A stretch of 64,000 bases of DNA, taken from positions 881,328 through 945,327 of the forward strand of contig KN832562.1 of the NCBI GenBank assembly GCA_000827205.1, in the 5' to 3' direction. Of the stretch, positions 47,501 through 62,995 are shown piece by piece. This DNA comes from Plicaturopsis crispa FD-325 SS-3. Lineage: Eukaryota > Basidiomycota > Agaricomycetes > Amylocorticiales > Amylocorticiaceae. Both the position numbers and the translations under genes were made by a program. Position 1 is the first letter of the stretch. Each line of letters opens with the position of its first letter. Below the pieces are notes generated by a model. It ran no database searches. It was given only the letters and a program-made list of their open reading frames with translations, and had not been told where the DNA came from.

Positions 47501-49339
47501 TTTCGTCGGCTTCCTTTTCCAAGCGGCTGCCCAATGCATATCGTGAGCTCATAAACTTTGGGTTAAGGATATGCAGAATAGACATACGTGATTCTGACAC
47601 GCTCGGACTGCTGGTTGTCAAGTTCCTGCCGTGAGCGCGCGAGGTTACTACTCAGCGTCGCAATACGCTCCTCGAGCTCATCCTTCTTCTCGGTGAACTT
47701 GCGAACGTCCTCTGCGAGCTGCGTGCGCTTCTCCTCTAGTGCGCTTTGCTTGTCTCGGAGTTGCGTAAGTGCTCGTGAAGAGGTTTTCTCGTCCCGTGTG
47801 AGGGTCTCCAGCGACTGCCGCTCGTCAATAGCTAGAAGGGCCGCAGAAGCTTTACTGCAATATGCTTATGCTTAGTAGATGTAGCAGGAGAGAATTGGTA
47901 TCATACAGTTTGCGGTATTCGTCGAGGGATGCCTCGCTCAGCGACAAATTATTCCGGGAAGTCTTCCGCTGCGCCTCTAAGAACTACCGTTGGTGTCGCT
48001 GCTAAAATGAAATCGCTGTGCTTACCTTGAGCAGCGTCTGCATCCCTTTTCACACTCGCGAGATCCTTCTTTAATGCATCGAGCTGCTCCTGTTGGCGTT
48101 CAGCGTCTTTCTTCACTTGTTCCCCCGTCTTCTGCGCATTGTTCAGTTTGCGTGTCGCATGTTGGATTTGAGCCTCCGTTGCGACAAGGTCCGGTTTCTA
48201 AACACGCAATGAGCACTTTTCTTGCCAGCTCGAGTCGGTAATATATACCTTGCCGTCGAGGGCCTTTTCAGCCTTCTTGATTTTCTTCTCTTTCTTCATG
48301 ACGTCGCCGCGTGCTTTGGATTGTGCTGCACGCGCCTCGGCGAGCGCTTCGTCGTGCACGCGCTGCTCTTCCCGCAGGCCCGCGAGCGCTTTGTTCTGCT
48401 TCTTGATCTCGTTCGCGTTCTTTTCGATATTCTCCTCGATATGGAACAGCCTGTACAGGAAACGGCGTAAAATAAGTTCATCCTGCGGCATGTCAGCGTT
48501 GTCTGAGTAGTTCACGAGTTACGCAGGGCGCACCTTTTCCTGGCAGAGCGCCTCGAAGCGCTCGGCTTCGCCTTTCTGCTCCTTGTATTGCTTGATTTCT
48601 CCTGCAATGCCGCGACGCTTGGTGAAATTGAACGTCGCGTTCTCGGTTGCACGGTCTTGTGCCTCCTTCGCCTTCTCGTATTCACCTGCGAGCTCGAGGG
48701 AGCCGCTAATTTGGTCAATGAGACGCGCTAGCTGTGCTGGCGACTGTGAAGCCACTGCCTCGACGTCACCCTGGAACACGAGAAAATTCTTGGCTTTGAC
48801 GAGGATATTGTGCGAAGTGAGGGCGGTATTGTACGCGGCATATGTCACGGACTTGTTGTTCAGCTTGTATTCTGAGGCGCCCGTTGTAGATATCCTGTAC
48901 GCCAAGGTGAGCAAGCGGGTGAGACCAGGAGACCTCCAACACACGCACGTCCGCTGAAAACGCCATTCCTTGCCCTCTGTATCCTCGTATACAGCTAGCA
49001 CCCACGCCTTCTTCGCAGAGCCTTCTCCGTCGTCCTCTCCGTCGTCCTCCTCGCGTGCGGCTTCTGAATCTTCCTCGGCGAGCCTGCGACCACGATACAC
49101 GAGGTCCTTGAGCTGACTACTCCTAAGCTGCGCGCTCTTCACACCCAGCACGAACGATATCGCGTCCATTAGATTGGACTTTCCAGCGCCATTGGGACCG
49201 ATAACTGAAGTGAAATTTCTGAAGGGGCCGATGGTCTGGTGCCCACTGTATATTGTTTGTCAAAGGCGTTAATGCGCGAAAAAATGATAACGTACCGATA
49301 GGACTTGAAGTCTGAGACTTCAATACGAACCAACGGCAT
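44519..49339 (-). CDS. SMC1: Cohesin subunit SMC1
   Basis: SMC1 pairs with SMC3 to form the cohesin ring that holds sister chromatids together. The minus-strand gene starts [16 protein letters not shown] at 49339. Walker A is [14 protein letters not shown] (residues 30-43). A short acidic insertion ([11 protein letters not shown]) sits in the N-terminal head. The first coiled coil runs to the hinge ([32 protein letters not shown], around 46960-47420). The C-terminal head has the ABC signature [14 protein letters not shown] (about 44900) and Walker B/D-loop [16 protein letters not shown]. The last exon (44519-44539) encodes LTQYDE after a 52-nt intron (44540-44591). More than a dozen short introns interrupt the gene; I did not fix every boundary. 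The hinge and D-loop wording (DNTNV) favour SMC1 over SMC2, 3 or 4. Confidence 0.95.
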
Positions 49340-49681
49340 ATTGTGTACAGTTTACAGCGCGTAGAACCTGTTCGGACCGGGGATTCGACGTGAAGGCAGG
49401 CCCAGGACTTTGTACAAGATGGAATTGACGCGACTGAAGAGGTCAAGGTCGCGTTGTGGCGCCGCGCGCGTCGTCGATTCGGTCCACTGCCACCAGTTCG
49501 GTCCCCACGCCACTGACTGCCACTGCTCGGCGCGGTGGCTGGTGAACGGATGGTGGAACGGTGATAAAGTACAGAAAAATCATATAAACTAGTAATGGCA
49601 CAGTATGCAGTACATACAAGGGCCCGAGGAGACCGACAATAAGTATACGAATCTGGATATGAAAATATCACATCCTCCAAA
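49340..49681. other. SMC1 promoter / DAM1 3' region
   Basis: About 340 bases between the DAM1 stop and the SMC1 ATG, both on the minus strand. It must carry the SMC1 promoter. No clear TATA box seen. Confidence 0.5.
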
Positions 49682-50813
49682 TCAACCTGCCGTGCCTATC
49701 CAGTGATACAGCACAGCACCCTATAGACGGATTAGAGCGAGATCTAGAAGCGCAACACAGGACAAAGTAGAAAGACATACAGTGCTGTTCTCTTTCTGTA
49801 CAATCTTGCGGTTCACCAAGGCGATTAGACATTTGTTGACGCGCGCCTGCGTCAAATCCGGGGGATGGACGAGTTCGAGAACTGTGAAAGTTGTACGTGA
49901 GCGAATGTCGAGAGGAAGAAGGCGCAGCTTTCATACGTTTCAGGCCCTTGCCGGCGTTGTCCATTAAGGACTCTATAACCATCTCGATATTTCGCCGGAG
50001 ATTCTACAAAATGAATGCGTAAATAAGGGTGTGAATCGTGAATTAGCTGCCACTGCGTACCGGATCGTTTCCACGGAACTCGAGTGGTAGAGATGATACG
50101 GCATTCTCAATCGCAATCTGTGCAGAGAGTTTCAGAGAGGTGCCCACATCCCACAGTGACCAAAACGCACATTCCGTTCTTTCTTCTCCTTGGCACTGAG
50201 CTTTGGCTTTGCGCCCTTCTTCTTCACTACCTTTTTCACGCCGGAGGTAGTCGCTATTGTGCTGGTAGTGCCTACATCTGTAGTAGTGTTCGCGTGCGAA
50301 TCGGGCACTGGTTCCGGGACAGTAGTTTTGTCCGGCTCAGGGATCGACGCCGCCGCCAGCGCGGCAAGAGCTGCCTGGGCATCTTCCTCTACGTGGATTC
50401 TGTGAGTAGACAAGTTAGAAGATTGAATGAAAACGTACCTGCCCGCCGACGCGCGAGTACGAACGACGCCTCCGTTGGTGCCTACTTGTCATGATGCTCA
50501 ACATCCGCCATCTATATTTCGCAAGTTTACACACCTGTAGCCAATCCACAGTCAACGCGTTCATATTCATAATATATAGCAATCCCGCGAACGATTCGTT
50601 GAAGCCTTCTAGCGCGTCGCCGAGGGCCTTGAGGCCGTCCGCGTTTGCGGAGAGCGACTCCGCCTCGTCCACAAGTTCAGCTAGCGCTGGTTCGAGGAAT
50701 CCAAGACCGTGGGGTGCATCAGGATTGGTATTGGAGTGTGAGAGATGAAATAGAGAATTCTGAGAAATGCGGCGAAGGGGCGTGCGATGCGGGGTAGGGG
50801 CAGGGCGCGACAT
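49682..50813 (-). CDS. DAM1: DASH/DAM1 complex subunit Dam1, with C-terminal extension
   Basis: Dam1 is the kinetochore-microtubule coupling subunit of the DASH ring. The N-terminal half carries the family core: FLEPALAELVDEAESL, FNESFAGLLYIMNMNAL and APTEASFVLARRRAG. Exons 50535-50813, 50439-50481, 50171-50388, 50061-50117, 49937-50003, 49781-49881 and 49682-49720 all join in phase to 267 aa. After the core come a Lys-rich run (VKKVVKKKGAKPKLSAKE) and about 85 aa reading AVSSLPLEFRGNDPNLRRN, LLELVHPPDLTQARVNKC and STGAVLYHWIGTAG. That part looks folded (helices plus a possible winged helix) and is longer than I expect for Dam1. The splice phases support a single gene; a missed gene boundary near 50118-50170 is the alternative. 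Confidence 0.82.
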
Positions 50814-51130
50814 GTTTGCAGCTCAGGACACGCGAGATGATATCGCGCTCGTTCGTTACTCGATCCGCGCGTATTCGGGCGTCCGAGTGGCTTCGTGGCG
50901 GCTGCACGGCGAAAACGCGTCTCGATATTGGTGAAACACAGGTGAAACAGGGATTTTGAGTTGAGTGTTCGGGATCGGAGGCTTGGGCGCGATGCCCCGG
51001 TCGCGTCCGGAATCAATTCCTTGCTTTTGACCACCATCTCCTCTCCGTCGACAGGGCGTTTTTCAACAGTAAGTCGCGGATCACCGTTAGTTTTGAGTTC
51101 TCCTCCAGCTGAAACAAGGCATCGTTGGTC
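50814..51130. promoter_or_regulatory. Divergent promoter, DAM1 and small membrane protein gene
   Basis: About 315 bases between the divergent ATGs of DAM1 (minus) and the gene at 51131 (plus). The two genes probably share regulatory sequence. A GTAAGT donor near 51071 and a CAG acceptor at about 51110 could be a very short leader intron (about 40 nt), which I consider doubtful. Confidence 0.4.
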
Positions 51131-51850
51131 ATGTCATTGCCAAGGGAAATGCTATGGACATTCGCACTGGCAGCGGCATTGCCGCCGTCGATATATGTCT
51201 ACTGCGAAACCCAACGTCTCAGCAGAGCTTATCCTCTACGCACTTCGCCTGTGGAGCCATTGCTTTCTGTGCCGCAGGACCCTTCACGCCAACGTGTCTC
51301 CCGCAAGGGAGCAGAAGTGATCTCTGCCCGTGTGCCCCGGACAGCGCTCGCCGCACTCGCCGACAAGTCGGACTCGTCGCCGAACGAAACATGGGCACGA
51401 GTGTTTTTGAGGAGGCGTACGATTCAGCTCGAGTCGCGTCTGGTAGCCATTCTACAAGGGCGCGAGAATAACACAGAACTAGCATTCGTCCCTGGCGGCA
51501 TTTTGCTCAACGGGTTATTCACTGTGGTGGAGCCCCCGTCGCCCACTCGACCACTGGTCACCTCCTGGTCCATGCCGCCCCGTGCCGTGCACTTTTTCGA
51601 GCGATTAGCAAGCTGGGGGTCACCGTGGCGGATCATGTCTGGCGGAAGGCATAGCTGGGAGGTTGTGGACGATTCTGACGGCGACTACGTCCGCCTAGAA
51701 TTTGGATGTTCTGCCGACTTTGCGATCGCTAACTCGCTCACAGGACAGGAGGACGAGAAGGAGATGCCTCGATGGTGCTTGTGGGCTCATCGCATGTATG
51801 CAAAATGGTTGTTGGACGAGGCCGTTGGTCGGGTACAAGGTAGAGCATAG
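51131..51850 (+). CDS. Hypothetical small membrane-anchored protein
   Basis: Single-exon frame of 239 aa with ATG at 51131 (MSLPREMLWTFALAA). Residues 7-24 are hydrophobic and could be a signal anchor or mitochondrial membrane segment. The body looks folded: WARVFLRRRTIQLESRLVA, LAFVPGGILLNGLFTVVE, VHFFERLASWGSPWRI, GGRHSWEVVDDSDGDYVRLE and WCLWAHRMYAKWLLDEAV. I do not recognise the family. The codon bias (C/G at third positions) fits the neighbours. It is divergent from DAM1. A mitochondrial inner-membrane or peroxisomal protein is possible, without evidence. Confidence 0.7.
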   Translation: MSLPREMLWTFALAAALPPSIYVYCETQRLSRAYPLRTSPVEPLLSVPQDPSRQRVSRKGAEVISARVPRTALAALADKSDSSPNETWARVFLRRRTIQLESRLVAILQGRENNTELAFVPGGILLNGLFTVVEPPSPTRPLVTSWSMPPRAVHFFERLASWGSPWRIMSGGRHSWEVVDDSDGDYVRLEFGCSADFAIANSLTGQEDEKEMPRWCLWAHRMYAKWLLDEAVGRVQGRA

Positions 51851-52070
51851 GTGTATTATCAGCACTAGGACTGTCTTTTTTCTCTGTTGTATCGTATTCA
51901 GCATGTAATTTACTTACATCTATCTAACCACCATTCATACTCGAACACGAGCACATGACGACCAGTTCAAGTCGACGCGCTCGACTTTGAGATTTCGCGC
52001 GTTCCTTCCAACTTTCATCTTGTTTGTCGTTTCTTGCTTGTTTCGTTTCGCTTTCGTTTCGCTTTCTGCT
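51851..52070. other. Promoter of YCG1
   Basis: About 220 bases containing the 3' end of the upstream gene and a T/C-rich leader (TTTCGTTTCG repeats) just before the YCG1 ATG. No gene seen. Confidence 0.5.
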
Positions 52071-55000
52071 ATGACCACGAACGTTTTGGACACTCTTCAG
52101 GATGCGATAGGATCCATATTCGACCAGGCGCAGGTCTCGGTCGCGAACCATAGGAAGAACTGTGTCGCATTGTACAAGTTGCACACGCGGGCCAACACAG
52201 TCACGAAGACGATCAAGAATGGCGCATCCGTCAAGCTCGTCGGCGAGAAAGCGTTCGGGGACGCGTACCTTGACATGATTTCGCGTATACTCCCCGTAAA
52301 GAAGGGCCCCGCCGCAGCCGATCGCGTCGTAAAGTTTATCGGCGCGTATATGAAGTTTATGAACGAGAAGGGTGTGCCCAAATGTCACTCGTTGGGCAGC
52401 GTAAACGGCTAACCGTTTGAGTAGCAGGATCTGAAAACAAACCTCAAGATGAGGACGATGATACACCAGCGTCGCGTTTTGTCGCGCGCGTCTTGGCATG
52501 GCTCCTTCGAGCTTTCACCGCAAAGAACAAGAACATTCGTTTCCGTGGTGTCTCTGTTGTTGCAGAGGTGATTGCTTACCTCGGTGAAATTGAGTATGTC
52601 TACCCTCACTGTGTAATTACTGCCGCTGACCTTCTGGTCAGTGAAGAGATGTATACTGCGCTGCGTAGCGGCCTAGTAGACCGCGTGTACGACAAGGAGT
52701 CGCTCATACGTGTCCACGCGATAGCTGCATTGTCGAAGTTAGTCGGCAGCGAAGACCCCAGCGAGTTTGCCCAGGATGAAATGAGCATCCTCGACATCCT
52801 CCTTGAGCGCCTGTGCAATGACCCGGCCCCGTGCGTCGCTTTTGTCGTAACTACCCATCCTCTGGCTGACTATTGTCTAGGGACGTCCGGCGCTCCGCGC
52901 TCCTTCACGCTCCCCTCACCCCGTCGACGCTGCCCATCCTCCTCACACGCACACGCGATACCGACGCGCTCACCCGCAAGCTCGTCTACACCGGCATCTT
53001 GCTTTCCCGCATCGAGCATCCGCGCCACCTCACCATCGCGCAGCGCGAGCTGGTCGTGCAGGACGGACTGCGCGACCGCGAGGTGGCCGTCCGCGTCGCC
53101 GCCGGGAAAGTCCTCGGTGCGTGGTTCGACATCGCGCGCAGCGAGTCTGATGACACCGTCACTGCTCTGGCGGCGTTTTTGCGATTGTTCGACGTGCTCG
53201 GGGCTGGGGAGTGTATTGCTGTCGATGCCTTAAATTCCGTATTTTTGACCAGAGCGGAAGTCCTCAATGACGTCGTTTTTACTGGTATGTTGTTCACCCC
53301 TAGGCGGGGCTCGCGTCTCACTCTGCGCAGATGCGTTCTGGAAGGAACTGACGCCCGAATCTGCCCTACTTGCACGCGTCTTCGTCGAAAACTGCCATGC
53401 CAAGTCAGCTCAAGCAGTCCTCGAGGCAGCCTGTCTCCCTGTTGTCACGGCTTTTGCATTCCAGATACAGGAAAGTTACAATACTCTACTAGAACTCAGC
53501 GAAGAAGATGAAACGGCGAGCCTTCTCGGAGACACCGAAGTCGCCGAGGAGGAACGGGACAAGAGGGAGGAAGATATCGAGCTGGGGCGATTCGTCTTGG
53601 GGGAGTTGCTCTTGATCGCCCTGCGGCTTGACTTTTCCGACGAAATTGGACGTCGCAAGCTGTTTGCTGTAGTCCGTGAGCACATTTCTCCCCGCTGGAG
53701 GAGTGACCTTGCGTCTAATTTTCAGGTGATATCATGTCTCACGAGGATTTGCCTGAGAGCCTCATAGAACGCTACATGGATGTGCTCAAGGCCATACTAC
53801 CCGATGAACGGGAGTTCATTCGCGTCGTCGTGGAGGCGATACACGAACTTCGGGACGGAGCTGAGGGCGAGCCTGTCGAACAAACAGTAAGTTTGCATTA
53901 GCACTTGTTTTAGGTTGCTGATGTATATGGATTCAACAGCAGAGCGCGGGAGATGAGACTCAAGCTGACTACACGCAATCGCAGAGCGCGATAGTGAAAG
54001 AGAAGACACGGCTCCTGCGCTCCAAACAACGGCACGAAATGACCGCCGAAGAGGCTCACATTGCAGATGTCATCGATATAAGATGTTTAACGTTGTGCAT
54101 CGGCATGCTAGAACGTGTAAACGGAGTGAGTAAATCGTCTGGCATAAGAGTATAACATTGCTGACGGAATGAAACCAGAATTTCGACGACAATTCGACAT
54201 TAGAAGGCATACTTGGTGACCTAATCCTCCCGGCTGTCAAGAGAAAAGAGCTGGTGATGCGCGAGAAGGGCCTCGTCAGCCTCGGCCTATGTTGCCTCAT
54301 CGCGAAAGTCAGTTGACCAGTTACCATTTCTTAATGCTGTACTCGCTGACCAGCATCATAGAACATGGCTCTGAAGTCTTTCCAGCTGTTCCTTGGGCAG
54401 GTACAGAGCTCGCCCGAGGAGCTCCAGATAAAGGTCTTGCAGATTGTATTTGATCTGCTGTTGGTCTACGACCAGGAATTCTTTGGCAGAAATGAGGAAA
54501 TAGTGCGTGTCCCCTGCTGTCTGTCTCACAAATTTTGTTTGACGTAGCGAGAAAGGCCGAGCGCATAATTGCGTTTCTTCTGCAAACTTTCGAAAACGAA
54601 GAATCGAAGATGGTTCAGGCCGTGCTGTGCATCGGGATATCCAAACTATTGCTGAGCGGGCTTGTCGTCGATCCCAAGGTATTCCAAATTGAATCCATCA
54701 GGAGATACTAAACCCACACTGCGATAGGTCTTGACCTGTCTCGTCATGGCCTACGTCTCTCCCGCGACTGCAGATAATCTCGAGCTCCGCCAATGCCTAT
54801 CGTACTTCTTCCCGGTTTACTGCTACTCCTCGCCTCTCAACCAGAGTCGAATGCAATTGGTATGTGTAGTGTTACCTACTTGTCTAGCGGAAGGTAGTTG
54901 ACTCTTTTGCTGCAGCTATTCATGACCGCATATGATTTGATTTGCCAAGTGCACGAGAGTTTGGACGACGACGAAGTCATGATCACTCCGTACCAATTCG

Positions 55001-56401
55001 GTCTGCTGTTCATCTCTGACTGGACGAATCCGCAAAAGCTCGCCGCCACGTAAGACTTCTTTCGCTTGCCTATACTCTGGCAATCTGACTTTCATTGTGT
55101 TGACAGCTTGGAAAATGGTGTCGTGAATGGCGTACATGTTGACCTTGCTATTGATATCCTGAAAGCTCTGTATGAATCTGACCGAAACGGTATGTTTCGC
55201 CGCCCACCAAAACATAATTTGTGCCTCTCATCATATAAAACTGCAGAAGAGAGCCGGAAAACTTTGCTGCAGCTTCTCGGGCACCTGCATATTCCCGACG
55301 AAGTCGACATACATTCTATTATCAGGGTCCACATCCTTGTATCTCATCTCCAGGAGGTTCGATTATTTTTCACAAAATATAATTTGACACACAAATGACT
55401 TGCAACCTCCAGCAATGCCCCCTCGAGAATCCCACCTCGGGGAAACCTTTGGAGCGCTTCCAAGCCCGATTCAACAAGCAATTCGGAAGGGACCTTCGGC
55501 AGTGCGGTGATATGGGTCGATACACGGACGACGAGGATATCCGCAGCTTATATCAATATATTGGCGTCGATCCTCCGGAACGCTGCGAGGCTGAAGGTGA
55601 CACTGGAGATGTCGTTGTTGTTCCTGAGGTGGACGAAGTATCCCCTTCAGCTCTGTCCAAGAAGGAGGATGAGCCAGTTGACTCTTCCGAAGATGAGGAT
55701 GCTGGTCACAGGTGTGTACTATGCTATCAATTGACACGATGGTTTGTGACGCATGTACAGCTCGCCTACCCCCACGCCTAAAGTCAACCGGACGAAGGGC
55801 AAGCACCGAGCTGCTGAAAACACTAGTAGTCGACCTCTTTCACGGCAAAGGTTCGTGTTTTGATTGTTTCGCACCTCATCAAGCGCTATATTCAATTGTT
55901 TTATGCAGTTCTAGGAGGAATGAAGTGGACAAGGAAAACAACGGATCCATAGCGACGCCTCGAAAGGGCTCCAAGTAAGTTCATTCATGTTCTCTTGCGA
56001 CGACCACGATGTTCATCTAGGCTTTAGGCGCATGCGCAATCCCGCACAGCCGACGCTTCCTTCACCATCCCTCAAAAAACGCACGCGTACCGGAAGTCCC
56101 AGGTAAGTTGCAATAAGTGAGAGACCGGTGAAGTTTTTTAACCGTCTGGATGAATCACAGGAAGGCGCAATCGACGACGGATGATCCTTTTGTGGCTTCT
56201 GGGAACAGGCAGAAGAGGCTCGTCCTGAACGACGAAGCTTCGGCCGTCTCTTACACAAAGAAGAGGATGATTGAGGACAGCGATTGCAGTGATGACGAGG
56301 GCGATGCACATAATGTTGGCATCGTACCGCCTAGTGGGCGTAAACGTGTCATCAGGGACGTTCCTTCCGATAGCTTCATGGGCAGTGATTCGGACTATTA
56401 G
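52071..56401 (+). CDS. YCG1: Condensin complex subunit 3 (CAP-G / Ycg1)
   Basis: HEAT-repeat subunit of condensin that binds DNA with Brn1 and compacts chromosomes in mitosis. The N-terminus MTTNVLDTLQDAIGSIF and ANHRKNCVALYKLH match CAP-G. HEAT-type helices follow (RFRGVSVVAEVIAYLGEIE, KESLIRVHAIAALSKL, REVAVRVAAGKVLGAW). Family landmarks are EVAEEERDKREEDIELGRF, LPESLIERYMDVLKAILPD, ILGDLILPAVKRKEL, VREKGLVSLGLC-like REKGLVSLGLCCLIAK and SWTNPQKL-like SDWTNPQKLAA. The C-terminus is acidic and basic by turns and ends SDSFMGSDSDY. Exon edges I worked out include 52071-52371, 52428-52830, 52881-53284 and 53331 onward, with many short introns after that. An intron from about 53676 to 53725 restores RDIMSHEDLPES. 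The gene is about 1050 aa, normal for the family. Confidence 0.93.
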
Positions 56402-61176
<4,775 letters not shown>

Positions 61177-62068
61177 ATGGCATCCCATACCGCGACCCCT
61201 CCGTTTGACGGTTATCAGCTGGAGCCTCTGCACGGACTTCAGCTTTTGCCTCCGTTCGTCGATGACCACGACCTCGACCAGACACCCAGGTATGTATCTG
61301 ACATGTCTCGTATTTCGCCTACTGAGGTTGACTCGATGTGACTCAGGGCTACTGGCGGTGATGTCACACCTTTGCTCGTGAGAGCCGACATGTATTCCCC
61401 GGCCCGGCGCTTAACTGAGTACGTTCTGTGGAACCACTTCCCCTGCATTCCATATTCATTGTGGCTTCATGCATAGCTACTCTGTACCTTGCCGAATGAT
61501 CTCTACGCCGAAAGGCATAGTTCCGTCCGAGCCATGGAATGTCTTACCGCCAGCCACGCCAATGCTGAAAGATATGGACTCTTTCACGGAGGGGACGCAT
61601 ATGGGCAGTTTTGACTTTATCATGGACGACGCTCCCTCGCATGAGGCTCACTTCTTCCATCCTACTCTTTCGCTTAATCGCGCGTCGGATTCCATTGAAA
61701 TGTGGAGGGACGATGTCTCGAGAAACATGGATACCGACCATGAACACGACCCATCTCCTAACCCACACGACCACGCGGCTCTACCCCACGCACGCCCGCG
61801 TGCATTAAAGCACAGCGTTTCGGCAACTCTGGGTGGTGCGGGTGGCGTGGACGTCGCGCCCGCTAGGCAGCGCCGTTTCGAGTGTGTTCACGACTCATTG
61901 CTGCTCGGCATTCCTGTGACTGTCATTCCGCGGCAGTCGACATGGGATTTGTACGAGTTAGCGCGTGGCCCGTCGTCCCGAAGTGCATATCGGTTCTCGG
62001 AGAGTCGCCCGGCCCGCAAGCACAGATCTTTTTCTGCGCCTCCCCGGTCTGGTATTGCATCGTTTTAA
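61177..62068 (+). CDS. Hypothetical protein, polar
   Basis: Exons 61177-61289, 61347-61418 and 61477-62068 join in frame to 258 aa. Introns (57 and 58 nt) have GTATGT/GTACGT donors and CAG/TAG acceptors. The protein starts MASHTATPPFDGYQLEP. Mid-protein motifs are LTDYSVPCRMISTPKG, GSFDFIMDDAPSHEAHF and SLNRASDSIEMWRDD. A C-terminal half with VHDSLLLGIPVTVIPRQST and ELARGPSSRSAYRFSESRP is richer in Arg and Ser. No signal peptide, membrane segment or known domain. The exon phases and GC3 support a real gene; the function is unknown. Confidence 0.68.
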
Positions 62069-62995
62069 TTTTTGGATTTGCTTCGTATACTCCTGGGTGA
62101 GTGCCTCGAACCTCGTCTTTTTGTGCCTGCTGAGTTTTCAGCCGTGATTGCAGGATCAGCAGGTTCCTGAATGGCTGCTCTCTTCCCATTTTTAACATCC
62201 ATAGTTCATGTTCACCCGGAATTCGTTCTCCACCGATTTTACTCTCAGCAAACCTCGTCGAGCCCCTCCGGTGCGGACTTGTTACAGCAGATATATTTAC
62301 CGCGTTGCGTGTATATATAACGCAGTGCAGGTATACTAGAGCACCGAGTACTTCATCCGTCCCTGTAAGCGCCCCTTGTTATTTCCCCGTAATGGGCAGA
62401 ATTATTTCCTGTTTTCAGTCTCTCATCTACTTGAGCATCGCACCCGTGTACTTTGCCCAATGCGCTTGAGCGCTTGAGCTTGGTATATGCGCACAGCAGA
62501 CCTCGCTGGGAAATTTACGTCCGGCTATGTACTCATAAACAGGAAAGGTCAATTGCTAATTTGGCAACGCTATTCGTCCATCTTCTTGCCAAGTTGCGAA
62601 TTGATCCATAGCCGAACTTGGTACGTGTCCAGGCAATGCCCGGCCGTTCTGTACACAAGATCTGATGAAATTGCGCCTTTTCTTGTTTGCCAGGGTATCC
62701 ATATGCATAAACACCCAAGGGCTTAGCGCTCCCGTGCAGAGCAGCGATGTTACTTTTAAAAGAAAGGCAAGCATTTCGATGTCCCTCCGAATACAATCCG
62801 AGGTCCGGTTCTTCTCGTACCTTTCCTCGTGGTCCTTCTGAAGACTAGGTTGCGCGAAGTACGTCCAGAATGTCGCTATCGGTCGGACCAGCTGTCCTAC
62901 TTAAGGATCTCCTTCCGTGCAGTGGGACCGTGACCCCGTACAGCTAGGCCCTGCAACCCCCGGAGCATATCGTTTCGCCGCCCTCGAGCATAGAC
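62069..62995. other. Intergenic, promoter of OPT transporter
   Basis: About 930 bases. TATATATA at 62311-62318 sits inside a GCGTT...AACGC inverted pair about 680 bases before the transporter ATG. Nothing else recognised. Confidence 0.45.
62311..62318 (+). promoter_or_regulatory. TATA-like element within a short inverted pair
   Basis: TATATATA flanked by GCGTT at 62301 and AACGC at 62319. It could be a distal TATA element for the OPT gene with a long leader, or chance AT-rich sequence. Confidence 0.25.

Noticed and set aside
49123-49680. 185-codon minus-strand frame running from the SMC1 promoter into SMC1
   Set aside because: It is a different frame of the first SMC1 exons and holds no domain.
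50961-51320. Plus-strand frame starting MSVRDRRLG that overlaps the gene at 51131
   Set aside because: It runs in another frame across the start of the better 239-aa frame and becomes Cys/Arg-rich noise.
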